Shown here piece after piece: positions 8,468-18,340 of a stretch of DNA of 52,559 nucleotides. Source of the stretch: an uncultured Gammaproteobacteria bacterium (lineage in GTDB: Bacteria; Pseudomonadota; Gammaproteobacteria; Arenicellales; JAANXG01); the NCBI GenBank assembly GCA_947259955.1, contig CAMYOI010000004.1:1-52559 (forward strand), read 5' to 3'. A model generated the notes under the pieces. That model was not told the DNA's origin, did not search any database, and worked only from the letters and a program-made list of their open reading frames with translations. Position 1 is the stretch's first letter. The number at the start of each line of letters is the position of its first letter. Made by a program: the position numbers and the translations under genes.

Positions 8468-10480
8468 TCAATCCAGCATATCGCGAAGTCGTTCCGTTAC
8501 TTTTTCCGCGGTAAGGCCGAAGTATTCAAAAGCATCCGCGGACGGAGCCGATGCACCGAAAGAATCGATCCCGATCGTGCTTCCGGACAAACCCACGTAC
8601 TTGCGCCAGTAATCGGTTACACCGGCCTCCACTGCCATACGTCGCGTAACGAAAGAGGGCAGGACCTTCTCCCGGTATTCTTCGTCCTGGCTATCGAAAA
8701 CGTCGGTGCTCGGCATCGATACGACCCGCACTCGTCCCGGAAAGTTGGCGGCCGCGCTGGCCGCAATTTCAACCTCGGATCCAGTCGCGATGACTATGAT
8801 ATCGGGCTCGCCGTCGGTGTCCACCAGAATATAACCGCCCCGGGAGATGTTAGCCATCTGATCCGTCGTTCTATTCTGATGGGGCAGGCCCTGCCGTGTC
8901 AGCAGCAGACATGTCGGTCCGTCCCGGCGTTCGATCGCCAGCTTCCATGCAATAGCCGTCTCGACGCCGTCACAGGGCCGCCACACGGACATTCCCGGAA
9001 TCAGTCTCAGGCTTGCGGCGTGCTCCACGGGTTGGTGGGTCGGACCGTCCTCACCGAGCCCAATCGAATCATGGGTATAGACAAAAATGCTCTGTACTTT
9101 CATCAGAGACGCCATGCGGACCGCATTGCGCGCGTAATCCGAGAAAACAAGAAATGTCCCGCCGTAGGGTATGAATCCGCCGTGTAATGCGAGCCCGTTC
9201 ATTATGGCGGACATGGCGAATTCCCTTACGCCATAGTAGATATAGTTCGCGTCGCGGCTTTCAGTAGTCAATGCCGCCGACCCGGACCAGGTGGTGTTGT
9301 TGGAGCCGGTAAGGTCGGCGGACCCGCCGATTAATTCCGGCAACACCGGAGCGTACGCGTTCAAACAGGCCTGCGAAAACACCCGGGTCGCCTTCTTGTC
9401 CCCTGCCTCGGCCGTCTCGCGGATATACCGGGCCGTCGACTCTGCCCAATTCACCGGCAGCCGGCCCTCGACACGTCTGGTCAGTTCGGCGGCAAGATCC
9501 GGGTGGGCAGCCTCGTACGTCTCGAAGCGGCTGCACCAGTCTGCTTCGAGTTCGCCACCCCGCGTGCGTGCATCCCAGGCGGAGTAAATCCGGGCAGGGA
9601 TGGCAAATGGCTCATGCGGCCAGCCGATGTTCTCCCTGACCAGGCCCACCTCATCCTCGCCAAGCGCCGCACCGTGGCAGCCGGCCGTCCCCTGCTTGTT
9701 CGGCGAACCCCACCCAATTATGGTCCGGCAGCAGATCAGACTGGGATGATCCGCGCGCGAACGCGCCTCCACGATGGCGGCACGTACGCTTTCGGGATCG
9801 TGGCCATCTACATCCCGGATCACATGCCAGCCGTAGGCCTCGAATCTAGCAGCGGTGTCATCCGTAAACCATCCCTTGACTTCACCGTCGATGGATATGC
9901 CGTTGTCGTCCCAGAAAGCGATCAGCTTTCCCAGCCCCAGCGTGCCCGCCAGCGAGCACGACTCATGGGAGATGCCCTCCATCAAGCAGCCGTCGCCCAG
10001 AAATACGTAGGTGGTGTGGTCGATGACCCTGTGCTCACCCCTGTTGTACTTGGCAGCCAGCGTTTTTTCCGCTATCGCCATCCCCACCGCGTTAGTAATT
10101 CCCTGTCCGAGGGGACCGGTTGTGGTCTCCACCCCCGGTGCTTCATGATATTCCGGATGCCCGGGGGTTCGGGAATGGAGCTGCCGGAAGTTACGTAGAT
10201 CCTCGATGGTCAGACCATATCCGGACAAGTGCAACAGGGAGTAGAGCAGCATGGACCCGTGGCCGTTCGATATGACAAACCTGTCCCTGTCGGCCCAGTC
10301 GGGATTCGCGGGATTGTGCCTGAGAAAATCGCGCCACAATACTTCCGCGATGTCAGCCATTCCCATGGGCATGCCCGGGTGACCCGAGTTGGCTCGCTGG
10401 ACCGCGTCCATACTCAATGCACGTATGGCATTGGCCAGCTCACGCCGTGTCGCGGAGAGTTCTTGGATGTCATCGTTCAT
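8468..10480 (-). CDS. tkt: Transketolase
   Basis: Thiamine diphosphate enzyme that moves two-carbon units between sugar phosphates in the pentose phosphate pathway. The 670 residues are close to the E. coli TktA length. Visible features are the N-terminal [18 protein letters not shown] with the substrate/cofactor histidine, [14 protein letters not shown], and the thiamine diphosphate motif starting GDGCLMEG near residue 158. In the pyrimidine domain there is [19 protein letters not shown], and in the C-terminal domain [10 protein letters not shown]. The ATG at 10480 gives the family N-terminus. It is followed on the same strand by gap, pgk, pyk and fba and preceded 31 bp away by an IMPase-family gene. 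The group joins pentose and triose interconversion. Confidence 0.96.
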   Translation of the reverse strand: MNDDIQELSATRRELANAIRALSMDAVQRANSGHPGMPMGMADIAEVLWRDFLRHNPANPDWADRDRFVISNGHGSMLLYSLLHLSGYGLTIEDLRNFRQLHSRTPGHPEYHEAPGVETTTGPLGQGITNAVGMAIAEKTLAAKYNRGEHRVIDHTTYVFLGDGCLMEGISHESCSLAGTLGLGKLIAFWDDNGISIDGEVKGWFTDDTAARFEAYGWHVIRDVDGHDPESVRAAIVEARSRADHPSLICCRTIIGWGSPNKQGTAGCHGAALGEDEVGLVRENIGWPHEPFAIPARIYSAWDARTRGGELEADWCSRFETYEAAHPDLAAELTRRVEGRLPVNWAESTARYIRETAEAGDKKATRVFSQACLNAYAPVLPELIGGSADLTGSNNTTWSGSAALTTESRDANYIYYGVREFAMSAIMNGLALHGGFIPYGGTFLVFSDYARNAVRMASLMKVQSIFVYTHDSIGLGEDGPTHQPVEHAASLRLIPGMSVWRPCDGVETAIAWKLAIERRDGPTCLLLTRQGLPHQNRTTDQMANISRGGYILVDTDGEPDIIVIATGSEVEIAASAAANFPGRVRVVSMPSTDVFDSQDEEYREKVLPSFVTRRMAVEAGVTDYWRKYVGLSGSTIGIDSFGASAPSADAFEYFGLTAEKVTERLRDMLD

Positions 10481-10511
10481 GGAAAAACTGTCGCTCGCAT
10501 TTTATCCGGTT

Positions 10512-11363
10512 TCAGCTGGTGGAGGGGGCGCCCTTCGCGTTGAGCAATAGGTTGTACAGATCAGCCCGGTCGTGGATCCATGACAACCAGTCATCCAGCA
10601 AAGCCGGATTGCTGGCGGCAACGACGGAAATCTTTCGGCTTTTGAACTGGTCCTTGCCGGGAATCGGCGAGCCGTCCAGCGTTACCGCGCTGCCGCCCGC
10701 TTCACGAAGAATCAGATTTCCCGCCGCATAGTCCCACAGTTTCTGTCCGCCGTGTAGATACAGCTGAAAACGGTTTGCCGCCAGCCAGCACCACTCCAGT
10801 ACGCAGGCACCCAAGTTCCGCTGCGACTTGTAGGGGGGTCTGGCGACCAGATGCTCGGAAAGGGTCCGCGCCAGGCGCTTGAAATCCACGCAGGCGATGC
10901 AATGCAGGCTGCGCGTCGCCTGCCTTGTCTTAAGGGGTCTGCCATTCAGAAACGCCCCGCCGCCCGCGTTGGCCACGAAGCACTCGTCCCTTATCGGGTC
11001 GAATATAATGCCAAGGCTGGCAACGCCCTGTTCCATGAAAGCAAGAGATATTCCGTAGAAAGGCAGACCGGAGGTGAAATTTGTCGTTCCGTCAAGCGGG
11101 TCCAGACACCAGAAGCGCTCCGCCGTGGTGATGACTTCAGATTGCTCGGTATCCGACATTTCCTCTGCCAGGAAAGAAATTTCGGGCCAGCGCGCATGCA
11201 GCAATTCGTACAGTCTGGTCTGGATGTCGAGGTCGTGGTCCGTCACGAGGCTTCCGTCACGCTTAATCTGAATATCCGATTGCAAACCTTCGCCCAGCAC
11301 GGCACGCCCGACGCCGCGAACGATATCCGCGACTTCCGCGCCTGAAGGGTGGGAAAATGACAT
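10512..11363 (-). CDS. Inositol monophosphatase family phosphatase
   Basis: A magnesium-dependent sugar/nucleotide phosphatase of the IMPase superfamily. The metal-binding motifs are LAEEMSD followed by WCLDPLDGTTNF, with the C-terminal KLWDYAAGNLILREAGG. The family includes inositol monophosphatase, histidinol phosphatase (HisN) and CysQ/PAP phosphatases, and the sequence alone does not settle which. I chose the ATG at 11363 (283 residues, MSFSHPSG). The frame extends 16 codons upstream to a TTG without family-like sequence, and neither start has a good ribosome binding site. It lies just upstream of tkt on the same strand and is divergent from bioA, so a role in sugar phosphate metabolism is possible. 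Confidence 0.85.
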   Translation of the reverse strand: MSFSHPSGAEVADIVRGVGRAVLGEGLQSDIQIKRDGSLVTDHDLDIQTRLYELLHARWPEISFLAEEMSDTEQSEVITTAERFWCLDPLDGTTNFTSGLPFYGISLAFMEQGVASLGIIFDPIRDECFVANAGGGAFLNGRPLKTRQATRSLHCIACVDFKRLARTLSEHLVARPPYKSQRNLGACVLEWCWLAANRFQLYLHGGQKLWDYAAGNLILREAGGSAVTLDGSPIPGKDQFKSRKISVVAASNPALLDDWLSWIHDRADLYNLLLNAKGAPSTS

Positions 11364-11469
11364 TGAAAACCGGTATTTGTGAAAAGGTACTGTGGCGCGG
11401 GATTGTAACAAACTCCCGCCGGCAACTGGATGATGTTAATTTATACCTACATAGAGGACGTCACAACCC

Positions 11470-12819
11470 ATGACTAGTAATCAGGAACTGATCGATAGAG
11501 GGCTTCGCACGGTATGGCACCCGTGCACGCAAATGAAGGACCACGAACGGGTGCCGCCCATCCCGGTGCGTCGCGGCGACGGAGTATGGCTGGAGGATTT
11601 CGACGGCAATCGTTACATCGATGCGATCAGCTCGTGGTGGGTCAACCTGTTCGGTCACGCCAACCCGTATATCAACGCCGCCCTTCGAAATCAGGCCAAA
11701 CAGCTCGAGCATGTCATCCTTGCCGGCTGTACCCACGAGCCGGTGGTGCGACTGTCGGAGCAGCTGGCCGCAATCACGCCCGGCAATCTGAAACGATGCT
11801 TCTATGCGGAGAACGGTTCCGCGGCCATAGAAATCGCCCTCAAGATGAGCTTCCAGTACTGGAAAAACAGCGGACAAACCGGCAAAACCCGGTTCGTTAA
11901 TCTGGAGAACAGCTATCACGGCGAAACCATCGGCGCCCTGTCGGTTGGCGACGTGTCAATATTCAAGGACACGTTCGAACCGCTTCTGCTCAAGCCTTAC
12001 ACGGTGCCGTCGCCCGATGCCTACTGCCGCGAACCCGGGGAGAGCGCCGAGGAATATGCCCTGCGACGGTCCGGCGATCTGGCACGGACGCTGGAGGAGC
12101 ATGCCCACCGGATTTGCGCGGTAATCATCGAGCCGCTGGTGCAGTGCGCGGGCGGCATGCGCATGCACCATCCGGCCTATCTGATGAAACTGCGGGAGCT
12201 ATGCGATATCCACGACGTCCACCTGATTGCCGACGAGTGTGCTGTCGGGTTCGGGCGCACGGGCACTATGTTCGCCTGCGAGCAAGCAGGCATCACGCCG
12301 GATTTCATTTGTTTGGCAAAGGGTCTGACGGCTGGGTACCTGCCGTTGTCCGCGGTCGTCACTTCGGATCGGATCTACCAGGCCTTCTACGACGAATACG
12401 ACAGCCTGAAGGGCTTTCTACACTCGCACAGCTACACGGGCAATCCCCTGTGCTGCGCCGTCGCACTGGCCACGCTGGAACTCTTCGAGGAACACGACGC
12501 CATCGAGCAGAACAAGGCGTTGAGCTCCTTCATGGCGCAAGCCACTAAGAGATTCGAAGAACACCCGCATGTCTCCGATGTTCGCCAGACCGGCATGATC
12601 GTTGCCATTGAAATGGTCCAGGACAAGGCGAGTAAAACCCCGTATCCCTGGCAGGAGCGCCGGGGCATGAGGGTCTACGAATACGCGATCCAGAACCAGG
12701 CCCTGCTCCGTCCCCTCGGAAACGTGGTCTACTTCATGCCGCCATACGTCATTACCCCGGAGGAAATACAGCTCCTCTGCGATGTTGCGTGGGACGGGAT
12801 TTCACGAGCAACGAAATAG
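11470..12819 (+). CDS. bioA: Adenosylmethionine-8-amino-7-oxononanoate aminotransferase
   Basis: PLP-dependent step of biotin synthesis, converting KAPA to DAPA with S-adenosylmethionine as amino donor. The 449 residues begin with the BioA-like VWHPCTQMKDHE (usual form WHPYTQM). Other motifs are ISSWWVNLFGHANP, AENGSAAIEIALKM, SYHGETIGALSVGD and LIADECAVGFGRTG. The PLP lysine is in LAKGLTAGYLPLSA. The start ATG has GAGGACG 11 bases upstream. No other bio genes are nearby, so biotin synthesis must be completed elsewhere. The gene converges on chpA with only 4 bp between the stops, leaving no space for a dedicated terminator. Confidence 0.93.
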   Translation: MTSNQELIDRGLRTVWHPCTQMKDHERVPPIPVRRGDGVWLEDFDGNRYIDAISSWWVNLFGHANPYINAALRNQAKQLEHVILAGCTHEPVVRLSEQLAAITPGNLKRCFYAENGSAAIEIALKMSFQYWKNSGQTGKTRFVNLENSYHGETIGALSVGDVSIFKDTFEPLLLKPYTVPSPDAYCREPGESAEEYALRRSGDLARTLEEHAHRICAVIIEPLVQCAGGMRMHHPAYLMKLRELCDIHDVHLIADECAVGFGRTGTMFACEQAGITPDFICLAKGLTAGYLPLSAVVTSDRIYQAFYDEYDSLKGFLHSHSYTGNPLCCAVALATLELFEEHDAIEQNKALSSFMAQATKRFEEHPHVSDVRQTGMIVAIEMVQDKASKTPYPWQERRGMRVYEYAIQNQALLRPLGNVVYFMPPYVITPEEIQLLCDVAWDGISRATK

Positions 12820-12823
12820 GCGG

Positions 12824-15800
12824 CTAGGGGGACGGGGGGAGTGGCTGCGTTCCCTGACTGGGGAATCCGGAAGAAGCGAGGCATTTTTCAACGTGGGCAA
12901 TCAGCTCCTCTTCCTGATATGGCTTGGTCAGGTAGTCGTTAGCGCCCAGCTTGATTCCCGCGCGGGATGTAATGATCACGATCGGAATGTTTCTGGTCAA
13001 CGGGTCGTTTCTGACCTGTGCCGTGAGTTCGTAGCCGTCCATGCGTGGCATTTCGATATCCACCAGCATCAGATCCGGCTGTCTCTTGCCTATTTCCTCC
13101 AGGGCATCTATGCCGTCTTTTGCCATCACCACCTCCATGCCATGGCGCGACAAATTTCGTGCGGTGACTTTCCGAACCGTGAGCGAATCGTCGACGACCA
13201 TGACCAGCGGTGGCTGCTCAGAAACTTCCTGAACAGTCGATTCCATGCTGCTATGCCGTTCGTCCGCTATCCACAATCCCGCCAGATCCAGGATGATGAT
13301 TACGCTGCCGTCACCCCGGATGGTGGCACCGGCTATCCATTCCACGGGGGATATATGTCGTCCCAGAGATTTCACGACCACTTCCTGGGATCCCATGAGT
13401 TCGCTTACTTTCACCGCGACCTCGCGGGCACCCATCCGAACGATAAGGATGGCAGCCCTTTGTTTTTCCTCTCCACCGTGCGCGAGATCGAGGTGCCTGG
13501 GCAGATCAAGCAGCGGATAAGTATGACCGTCTTTTTCAAATCGTGGCCGGCCGTGGGCTGAAGGCAGCATTTCCCCGGTATCCGCTTTTATCACGCTCTG
13601 GACAATATTGAGCGGTATCGCAAACTCCTGCATGCCGCATCGCACAAAGACGGCCTGGGTAATGGACAACGACACGGGCAGACTGATCTCAAAAGCGGTT
13701 CCCCGGCCTGGTTGACTTTCGGCAATGATACTGCCACCGAGTCTTCGTACCGCGTCGTGTACGACATCCAGACCCACGCCACGGCCCGATAGTTGGGTCA
13801 CTTCGGTCGCAGTGGTGAAACCCGGAAGGACGATGAACTGAATGAGTTGCTCATCCGAGATCGGGTCGCCCGATTCTATCAGTCCCTGTTCGACCGCTTT
13901 TTTTCGGATATTCTCCGCATCAAGCCCCCTGCCGTCGTCGCCGAACCTGACGACAACTTCATTACCCCGCTGCCTGCAATCGATAAGAATGGTGCCCGCA
14001 CGCCGTTTTTCCTGCCGCTCCCTGTCCTGCGGATTTTCAATGCCATGATCCACTGCATTCCTTATCATGTGGTCCAGTGCTTCAGAAATCCCGTCTAGGA
14101 CTTTACGATCGATCTCGACCTCTCCCCCGTTCATGCGGAGCTCTATATCCTTTTCCAGTTCCCGCGCAACCTGCCGAGCCTGATGCCGCAATCTGGGGAG
14201 TATCGTCGAGAACGGCACCAGGCGCGTGCTCATCAAGCCATCCTGCAGTTCGAAACCCAGCTTCGCCTGCTGCTGCAATACGGATTCAGAGTCGTGAACG
14301 AAGCGGGTAATTCCCGTTTGTATGGTCGTCAGGTCGTCCAGGCTCTCGGACAATCCCCTGGAAAGCTGCTGCAGTTCGGTATATCGGTCCATTTGCAACG
14401 GATCGAATTCGCTGCCGCGTGCGCCATCGTCTTCCGGATGCTTGAACGTATCGTTCAGGCGCGAACGTATTTGGCTGTCGGCCTGCAGATCCAGCCGCCG
14501 CAACTGTTCACTGAAACGCGCAACGTTGTCTCTGAGTTCACCCAGATTCGACCGCAGCGTACCAAGATGTTCCTGCATCTGAGCCCGGGTTATGCTCAAC
14601 TCACCGGCGTAGTTGACAAGTTTGTCGAGCATAGCGGAATCGATGCGCAGCACTTCGTGCCCGGATCTGAACGACTCCGGTTCAACGACAGAGCCGGATT
14701 CGGTGACCATCGATTCCGTCGCCGGATCATGAAGATCCGCTGTGCTCGCGGATACTTCACCTTCAACGATCTTCTCCGTGTCCTCAATGGCATGCGCTGC
14801 GTCTTCTCGTTCCCCCGGACCGCGGCCGATCAGTCCTGAAAGTCTGGCGCTCAGATATGCCGTATCGGTAATCGATGCACCACGCCCGATCTGAATCACC
14901 ATTTCAACAAGAGAATCATGGGTCTCCTCGAGCAGCGATCTGAGTTCTTCACCGCTGATCGCCAGTCCGTTTTCCTGCCGCTGCAGCATAGTCTCGGTCT
15001 GGTGGCTGAGATCACCCATCGCTTCAAAACCGGCGGCATAGGCACCGCCCTTCAATGTATGCAGATCCCTTTTGATATTCCCCAGCGACCCGTTCTGATC
15101 CGCACTGCCACGCCATTCATCAAGACTCTTGTTGATTCGGCTCAGTATGTCCGTCGACTCCTCGAGAAAAACGCTGCGGAGATCATCAACTTCATCACCG
15201 GCAGCGCTAGTCCGGGCCCGTGCCGTAACATCCGCACCGTCCAGGCCGCGGGTTTTGTCCTGCGACATCAGTTCACCGAGCAAACTAATCCCGGATATGG
15301 GCCGTTTCTCCCCCCGGGCTGACGCGAAATCGCCGAATTCACGAACACGCGCAAGCTCCTCATGTAAACCGTCGAATTCAGTTCGAACCGACGCGGGGAA
15401 GGTACGGTCCGTATTGAGACGGTCGAGCACCTGCGCCGACAGTATCGCCGCTTTATCCAGTATCCTGCATTCGACCTCAACGAGCGCCTCACCCTTCTGC
15501 CGGATCCGATTGAGGTGTTCGTCCAGCGCGTGGAACAGATTTGACATCTCGACCAGATGCAGGGAACGGGAAGTTCCACCCAGGGTATGAACCGCCAGCA
15601 ATAGCTCGGGAGACACTGCGGTCGTTGCGGCGCCCAGGAAGTTTCTTATGGTACCGAGATGATTGAGGGTTTCCTGGGTAAAGATCCTGATTACCGTATC
15701 GTCCAGCGCCGGCGCCGGGGATTCGCCCGGCGCCTCATCGTCGGCTAACTCGACGATTTGGCGCTGTTCGGCGGCAGCATTTTGTTCCTGACCAGGGTCT

Positions 15801-18301
15801 TCCGAAGAAACAGGGGGCTCCACGGAATCAGTTCGAGCGGTCCGAATTCCATCCGCCCGTGCCGCCCACTGCTCCAGGTCAATGAGGTCTGCGCCAAATT
15901 TTTCGTCTTCGGCCCCCCGCGACACCGCGGCCCCGGCGTCGTCCGCGAACGCCATAACTTCATCGCTGACTTCCATACCGCGGTCCAGCGCGTCGTTAAG
16001 TAGACTCTCCGCGATCCACGACAGCTCCGCGACGGGTGTGGCGCCCGCGGTGCGGCCGCTCCCTTTGAGCGTATGAAACTGTCGTCTCAGATCGGCAAAC
16101 AGTTGGTCGTCCGCATCGCCGCCATGCCACTTCCGGATAAGCTCTTCGATGATGGAGATACATTCCTTCGCCTCTTCCCTGAATAGCTCACGAATATCGA
16201 AATCCATGTCGGATTCCACCGCAGGGCCGCGGACGGGGCCCACTTCAGCGGAAGACTGGTCTCCGACCAACCCGGGCGCCATGCCGGCAAGCGTCGCCCA
16301 CGACCTTCTCAGGGTGCTCTCTATTTCAGGAGACAGAAACGCGGGGTCCTCGGTTACGATATCGAACAGGTTATTCATTTCCTGCGCAATGCGACGCAAC
16401 CTGGGCTGGTTTTTGACTGTCGCGGCAGCCGAAACCTCCCTGAGCCCGCCGCGAAGATGACTGAACGCCCGGTGGTCAGAAGTGTCATTCAGCCAGTCGT
16501 CAAGATATTGACGCAATGCGCCGATGGTTTTCGCGGGATCGAATTCGACCAACTCGTGCGCCGTAAGCACATCCTCCAGTTCCTGGATGGCCCGGTCCAC
16601 CATCTCGTGCACATGGGGACGACCGTGCTCCAACCCGTCGACGAACCTCTCTGCGGTACCTACCGCCACGGCGAGTGAATCGATCAGCCTGTCGGAGGAT
16701 TCGATGTCACCTCGTTCAAGCTTTTCGATGTAATCTTTGGTGGTGGAAAGCATGTCCGCGGCCTTGTACTGACCAAGCATCTGCAACACGCCTTGAACGT
16801 GGGAAAGTTTCTTGCACGCGCCTTCCAGTGTGCGGGGCTGGTGCGGTTCGCGGGAAAATGCCTCGAGCGATTCCTCAGCAGCATTGAGGCAGATGTACAT
16901 TTCACCTGCCACCCGCGGCAACATTCGTTTGACTTCTGAATCCGTGGGCCTGGCGACGCTCAATCGTTGTGGGTCTCCTTCGTGACCTTCGATCTTGCTC
17001 AGCATTCGCATCCGCTCGAATTTTTCATTCAGCGTATCGAGCCAGTCCTGGTCGAGCTTATCCCTCCGCTTCAGCGTCTCTTCCAGGAACAACAGCGCTT
17101 CCGCCACCTGGAAAGCGGCCGCCTGGTGGCCGTCAGTGCCAACATCCTCCGCCCCGGCCAGGTCCATAACGCTCACTGTTTCCCTGATCAATCCGACCAG
17201 GTCATTCAATCCGTATTGCTGCAATTGCTCGGCGCTCCGCCCGAGTTTGTTCTTGATTAGTTGACGCTTGTCTTCGTCGCGCGCACTCGAACCAAAATAA
17301 TCCACCACCTCCTGCTTGATCGACCTGATCTCACCTTCCAGCTTTTCTTCCAGGTCCACGGGAACGCTGGCGAATTTTTGCTCATTTTCATCCACCTCTC
17401 CGCGCAGTATCTCGTTGAGGTTGAATGCATGCCTGATCTCCGTGAGCAGCTTGCTGTTACACGATGAGCTTCCGATGTCGTACAACATTTCCCTGACCAG
17501 CGTATCCTCCCTTTCCTTGACCAGAGCCGCTTCGCCCTGATCGATGAGTTTGCGCAAGAGCTGATCGAGTCGCGCCGGCACATGTTTGTGTGCAACGCCT
17601 TCATCTTCAGGGCTCAATGCCATCATCTCCGAGTACGCACTGGCTATCCACCACAGCTGGACGACACTGTTGAATCGCGCGATATCCTGCAACTCCCGGG
17701 TCAGTGCCGTGATGACATGAAGTGCCTCAATATCAGAGCTTTGCAGCCACTTGAGCAGCGATTTTTGAAATTCCCTCCTTATTTCCCGCACTTTTTCCTT
17801 GTAACCGTCTTCATCCATGTGTTCGTGCCCGGGCGGTCTGGCTGGATAGACATCGAGATTCGGATCGAAAATCGAAAACACGTCCAAGGGGTGTTGTCCC
17901 CGGGCACGGCGCAGTTCGTTGATATGCTGCAGATTGCTGATCAATGCATCCGTCTTCCCCTGCTGCAACCTTTGCAGATAGGTGGAAAGATACCGAAGAC
18001 TCGAATCCAGCAACGGAATGACGGTTTCGGCCGGCTCCGCGGCGCTTCGCCCGTCGTCATTGATCAGAGTGCTTGCCAGCAGTTCGGCCTCGCTGGCCAG
18101 CATGGCTGCGCCATCCAACTCGACCATCTGCAAGGTCCCTACGACCTGGTGAAGATGGTTTACGAACAGTCTCAGCGGCGTTGTGTCGCCAGCTTGACTG
18201 CTGAATCCTTCGATGGCCTCGCGCGCGCAGTCGAGGGTATGGTCGATCTCGCGCTTGACCCAATTCAGAGTACCGAACTCAATGATGCCGACGTTGCTCA
18301 T
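12824..18301 (-). CDS. chpA: Type IV pilus chemosensory hybrid histidine kinase ChpA
   Basis: Large CheA-like kinase controlling twitching motility. In 1825 residues I see: N-terminal FimL/Hpt-like helical modules (about 1-270 and 460-560, without clear phospho-histidines); three Hpt domains with H743 (HTLKGSG), H905 (HTLGGTS, with K to G) and H1081 (HTLKGGA); a dimerisation helix region about 1215-1365; and an ATPase domain with N-box HMIRNAVDHG (1411-1420) and G boxes GDDGRGL and SGRGVGLDVV. A CheW-like domain follows (1548-1685), then a REC domain with D1704, D1705, phospho-acceptor D1748, T1778 and K1793. P. aeruginosa ChpA is longer and has more Hpt modules. The REC loop between T1778 and K1793 is about 7 residues shorter than usual. 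It follows pilJ, with no pilK between and no chpB or chpC after. Confidence 0.93.
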   Translation of the reverse strand: MSNVGIIEFGTLNWVKREIDHTLDCAREAIEGFSSQAGDTTPLRLFVNHLHQVVGTLQMVELDGAAMLASEAELLASTLINDDGRSAAEPAETVIPLLDSSLRYLSTYLQRLQQGKTDALISNLQHINELRRARGQHPLDVFSIFDPNLDVYPARPPGHEHMDEDGYKEKVREIRREFQKSLLKWLQSSDIEALHVITALTRELQDIARFNSVVQLWWIASAYSEMMALSPEDEGVAHKHVPARLDQLLRKLIDQGEAALVKEREDTLVREMLYDIGSSSCNSKLLTEIRHAFNLNEILRGEVDENEQKFASVPVDLEEKLEGEIRSIKQEVVDYFGSSARDEDKRQLIKNKLGRSAEQLQQYGLNDLVGLIRETVSVMDLAGAEDVGTDGHQAAAFQVAEALLFLEETLKRRDKLDQDWLDTLNEKFERMRMLSKIEGHEGDPQRLSVARPTDSEVKRMLPRVAGEMYICLNAAEESLEAFSREPHQPRTLEGACKKLSHVQGVLQMLGQYKAADMLSTTKDYIEKLERGDIESSDRLIDSLAVAVGTAERFVDGLEHGRPHVHEMVDRAIQELEDVLTAHELVEFDPAKTIGALRQYLDDWLNDTSDHRAFSHLRGGLREVSAAATVKNQPRLRRIAQEMNNLFDIVTEDPAFLSPEIESTLRRSWATLAGMAPGLVGDQSSAEVGPVRGPAVESDMDFDIRELFREEAKECISIIEELIRKWHGGDADDQLFADLRRQFHTLKGSGRTAGATPVAELSWIAESLLNDALDRGMEVSDEVMAFADDAGAAVSRGAEDEKFGADLIDLEQWAARADGIRTARTDSVEPPVSSEDPGQEQNAAAEQRQIVELADDEAPGESPAPALDDTVIRIFTQETLNHLGTIRNFLGAATTAVSPELLLAVHTLGGTSRSLHLVEMSNLFHALDEHLNRIRQKGEALVEVECRILDKAAILSAQVLDRLNTDRTFPASVRTEFDGLHEELARVREFGDFASARGEKRPISGISLLGELMSQDKTRGLDGADVTARARTSAAGDEVDDLRSVFLEESTDILSRINKSLDEWRGSADQNGSLGNIKRDLHTLKGGAYAAGFEAMGDLSHQTETMLQRQENGLAISGEELRSLLEETHDSLVEMVIQIGRGASITDTAYLSARLSGLIGRGPGEREDAAHAIEDTEKIVEGEVSASTADLHDPATESMVTESGSVVEPESFRSGHEVLRIDSAMLDKLVNYAGELSITRAQMQEHLGTLRSNLGELRDNVARFSEQLRRLDLQADSQIRSRLNDTFKHPEDDGARGSEFDPLQMDRYTELQQLSRGLSESLDDLTTIQTGITRFVHDSESVLQQQAKLGFELQDGLMSTRLVPFSTILPRLRHQARQVARELEKDIELRMNGGEVEIDRKVLDGISEALDHMIRNAVDHGIENPQDRERQEKRRAGTILIDCRQRGNEVVVRFGDDGRGLDAENIRKKAVEQGLIESGDPISDEQLIQFIVLPGFTTATEVTQLSGRGVGLDVVHDAVRRLGGSIIAESQPGRGTAFEISLPVSLSITQAVFVRCGMQEFAIPLNIVQSVIKADTGEMLPSAHGRPRFEKDGHTYPLLDLPRHLDLAHGGEEKQRAAILIVRMGAREVAVKVSELMGSQEVVVKSLGRHISPVEWIAGATIRGDGSVIIILDLAGLWIADERHSSMESTVQEVSEQPPLVMVVDDSLTVRKVTARNLSRHGMEVVMAKDGIDALEEIGKRQPDLMLVDIEMPRMDGYELTAQVRNDPLTRNIPIVIITSRAGIKLGANDYLTKPYQEEELIAHVEKCLASSGFPSQGTQPLPPSP

Positions 18302-18340
18302 CGTGTTGAGAAGTCCTAACGTCCCGATGCAATATGCAGG

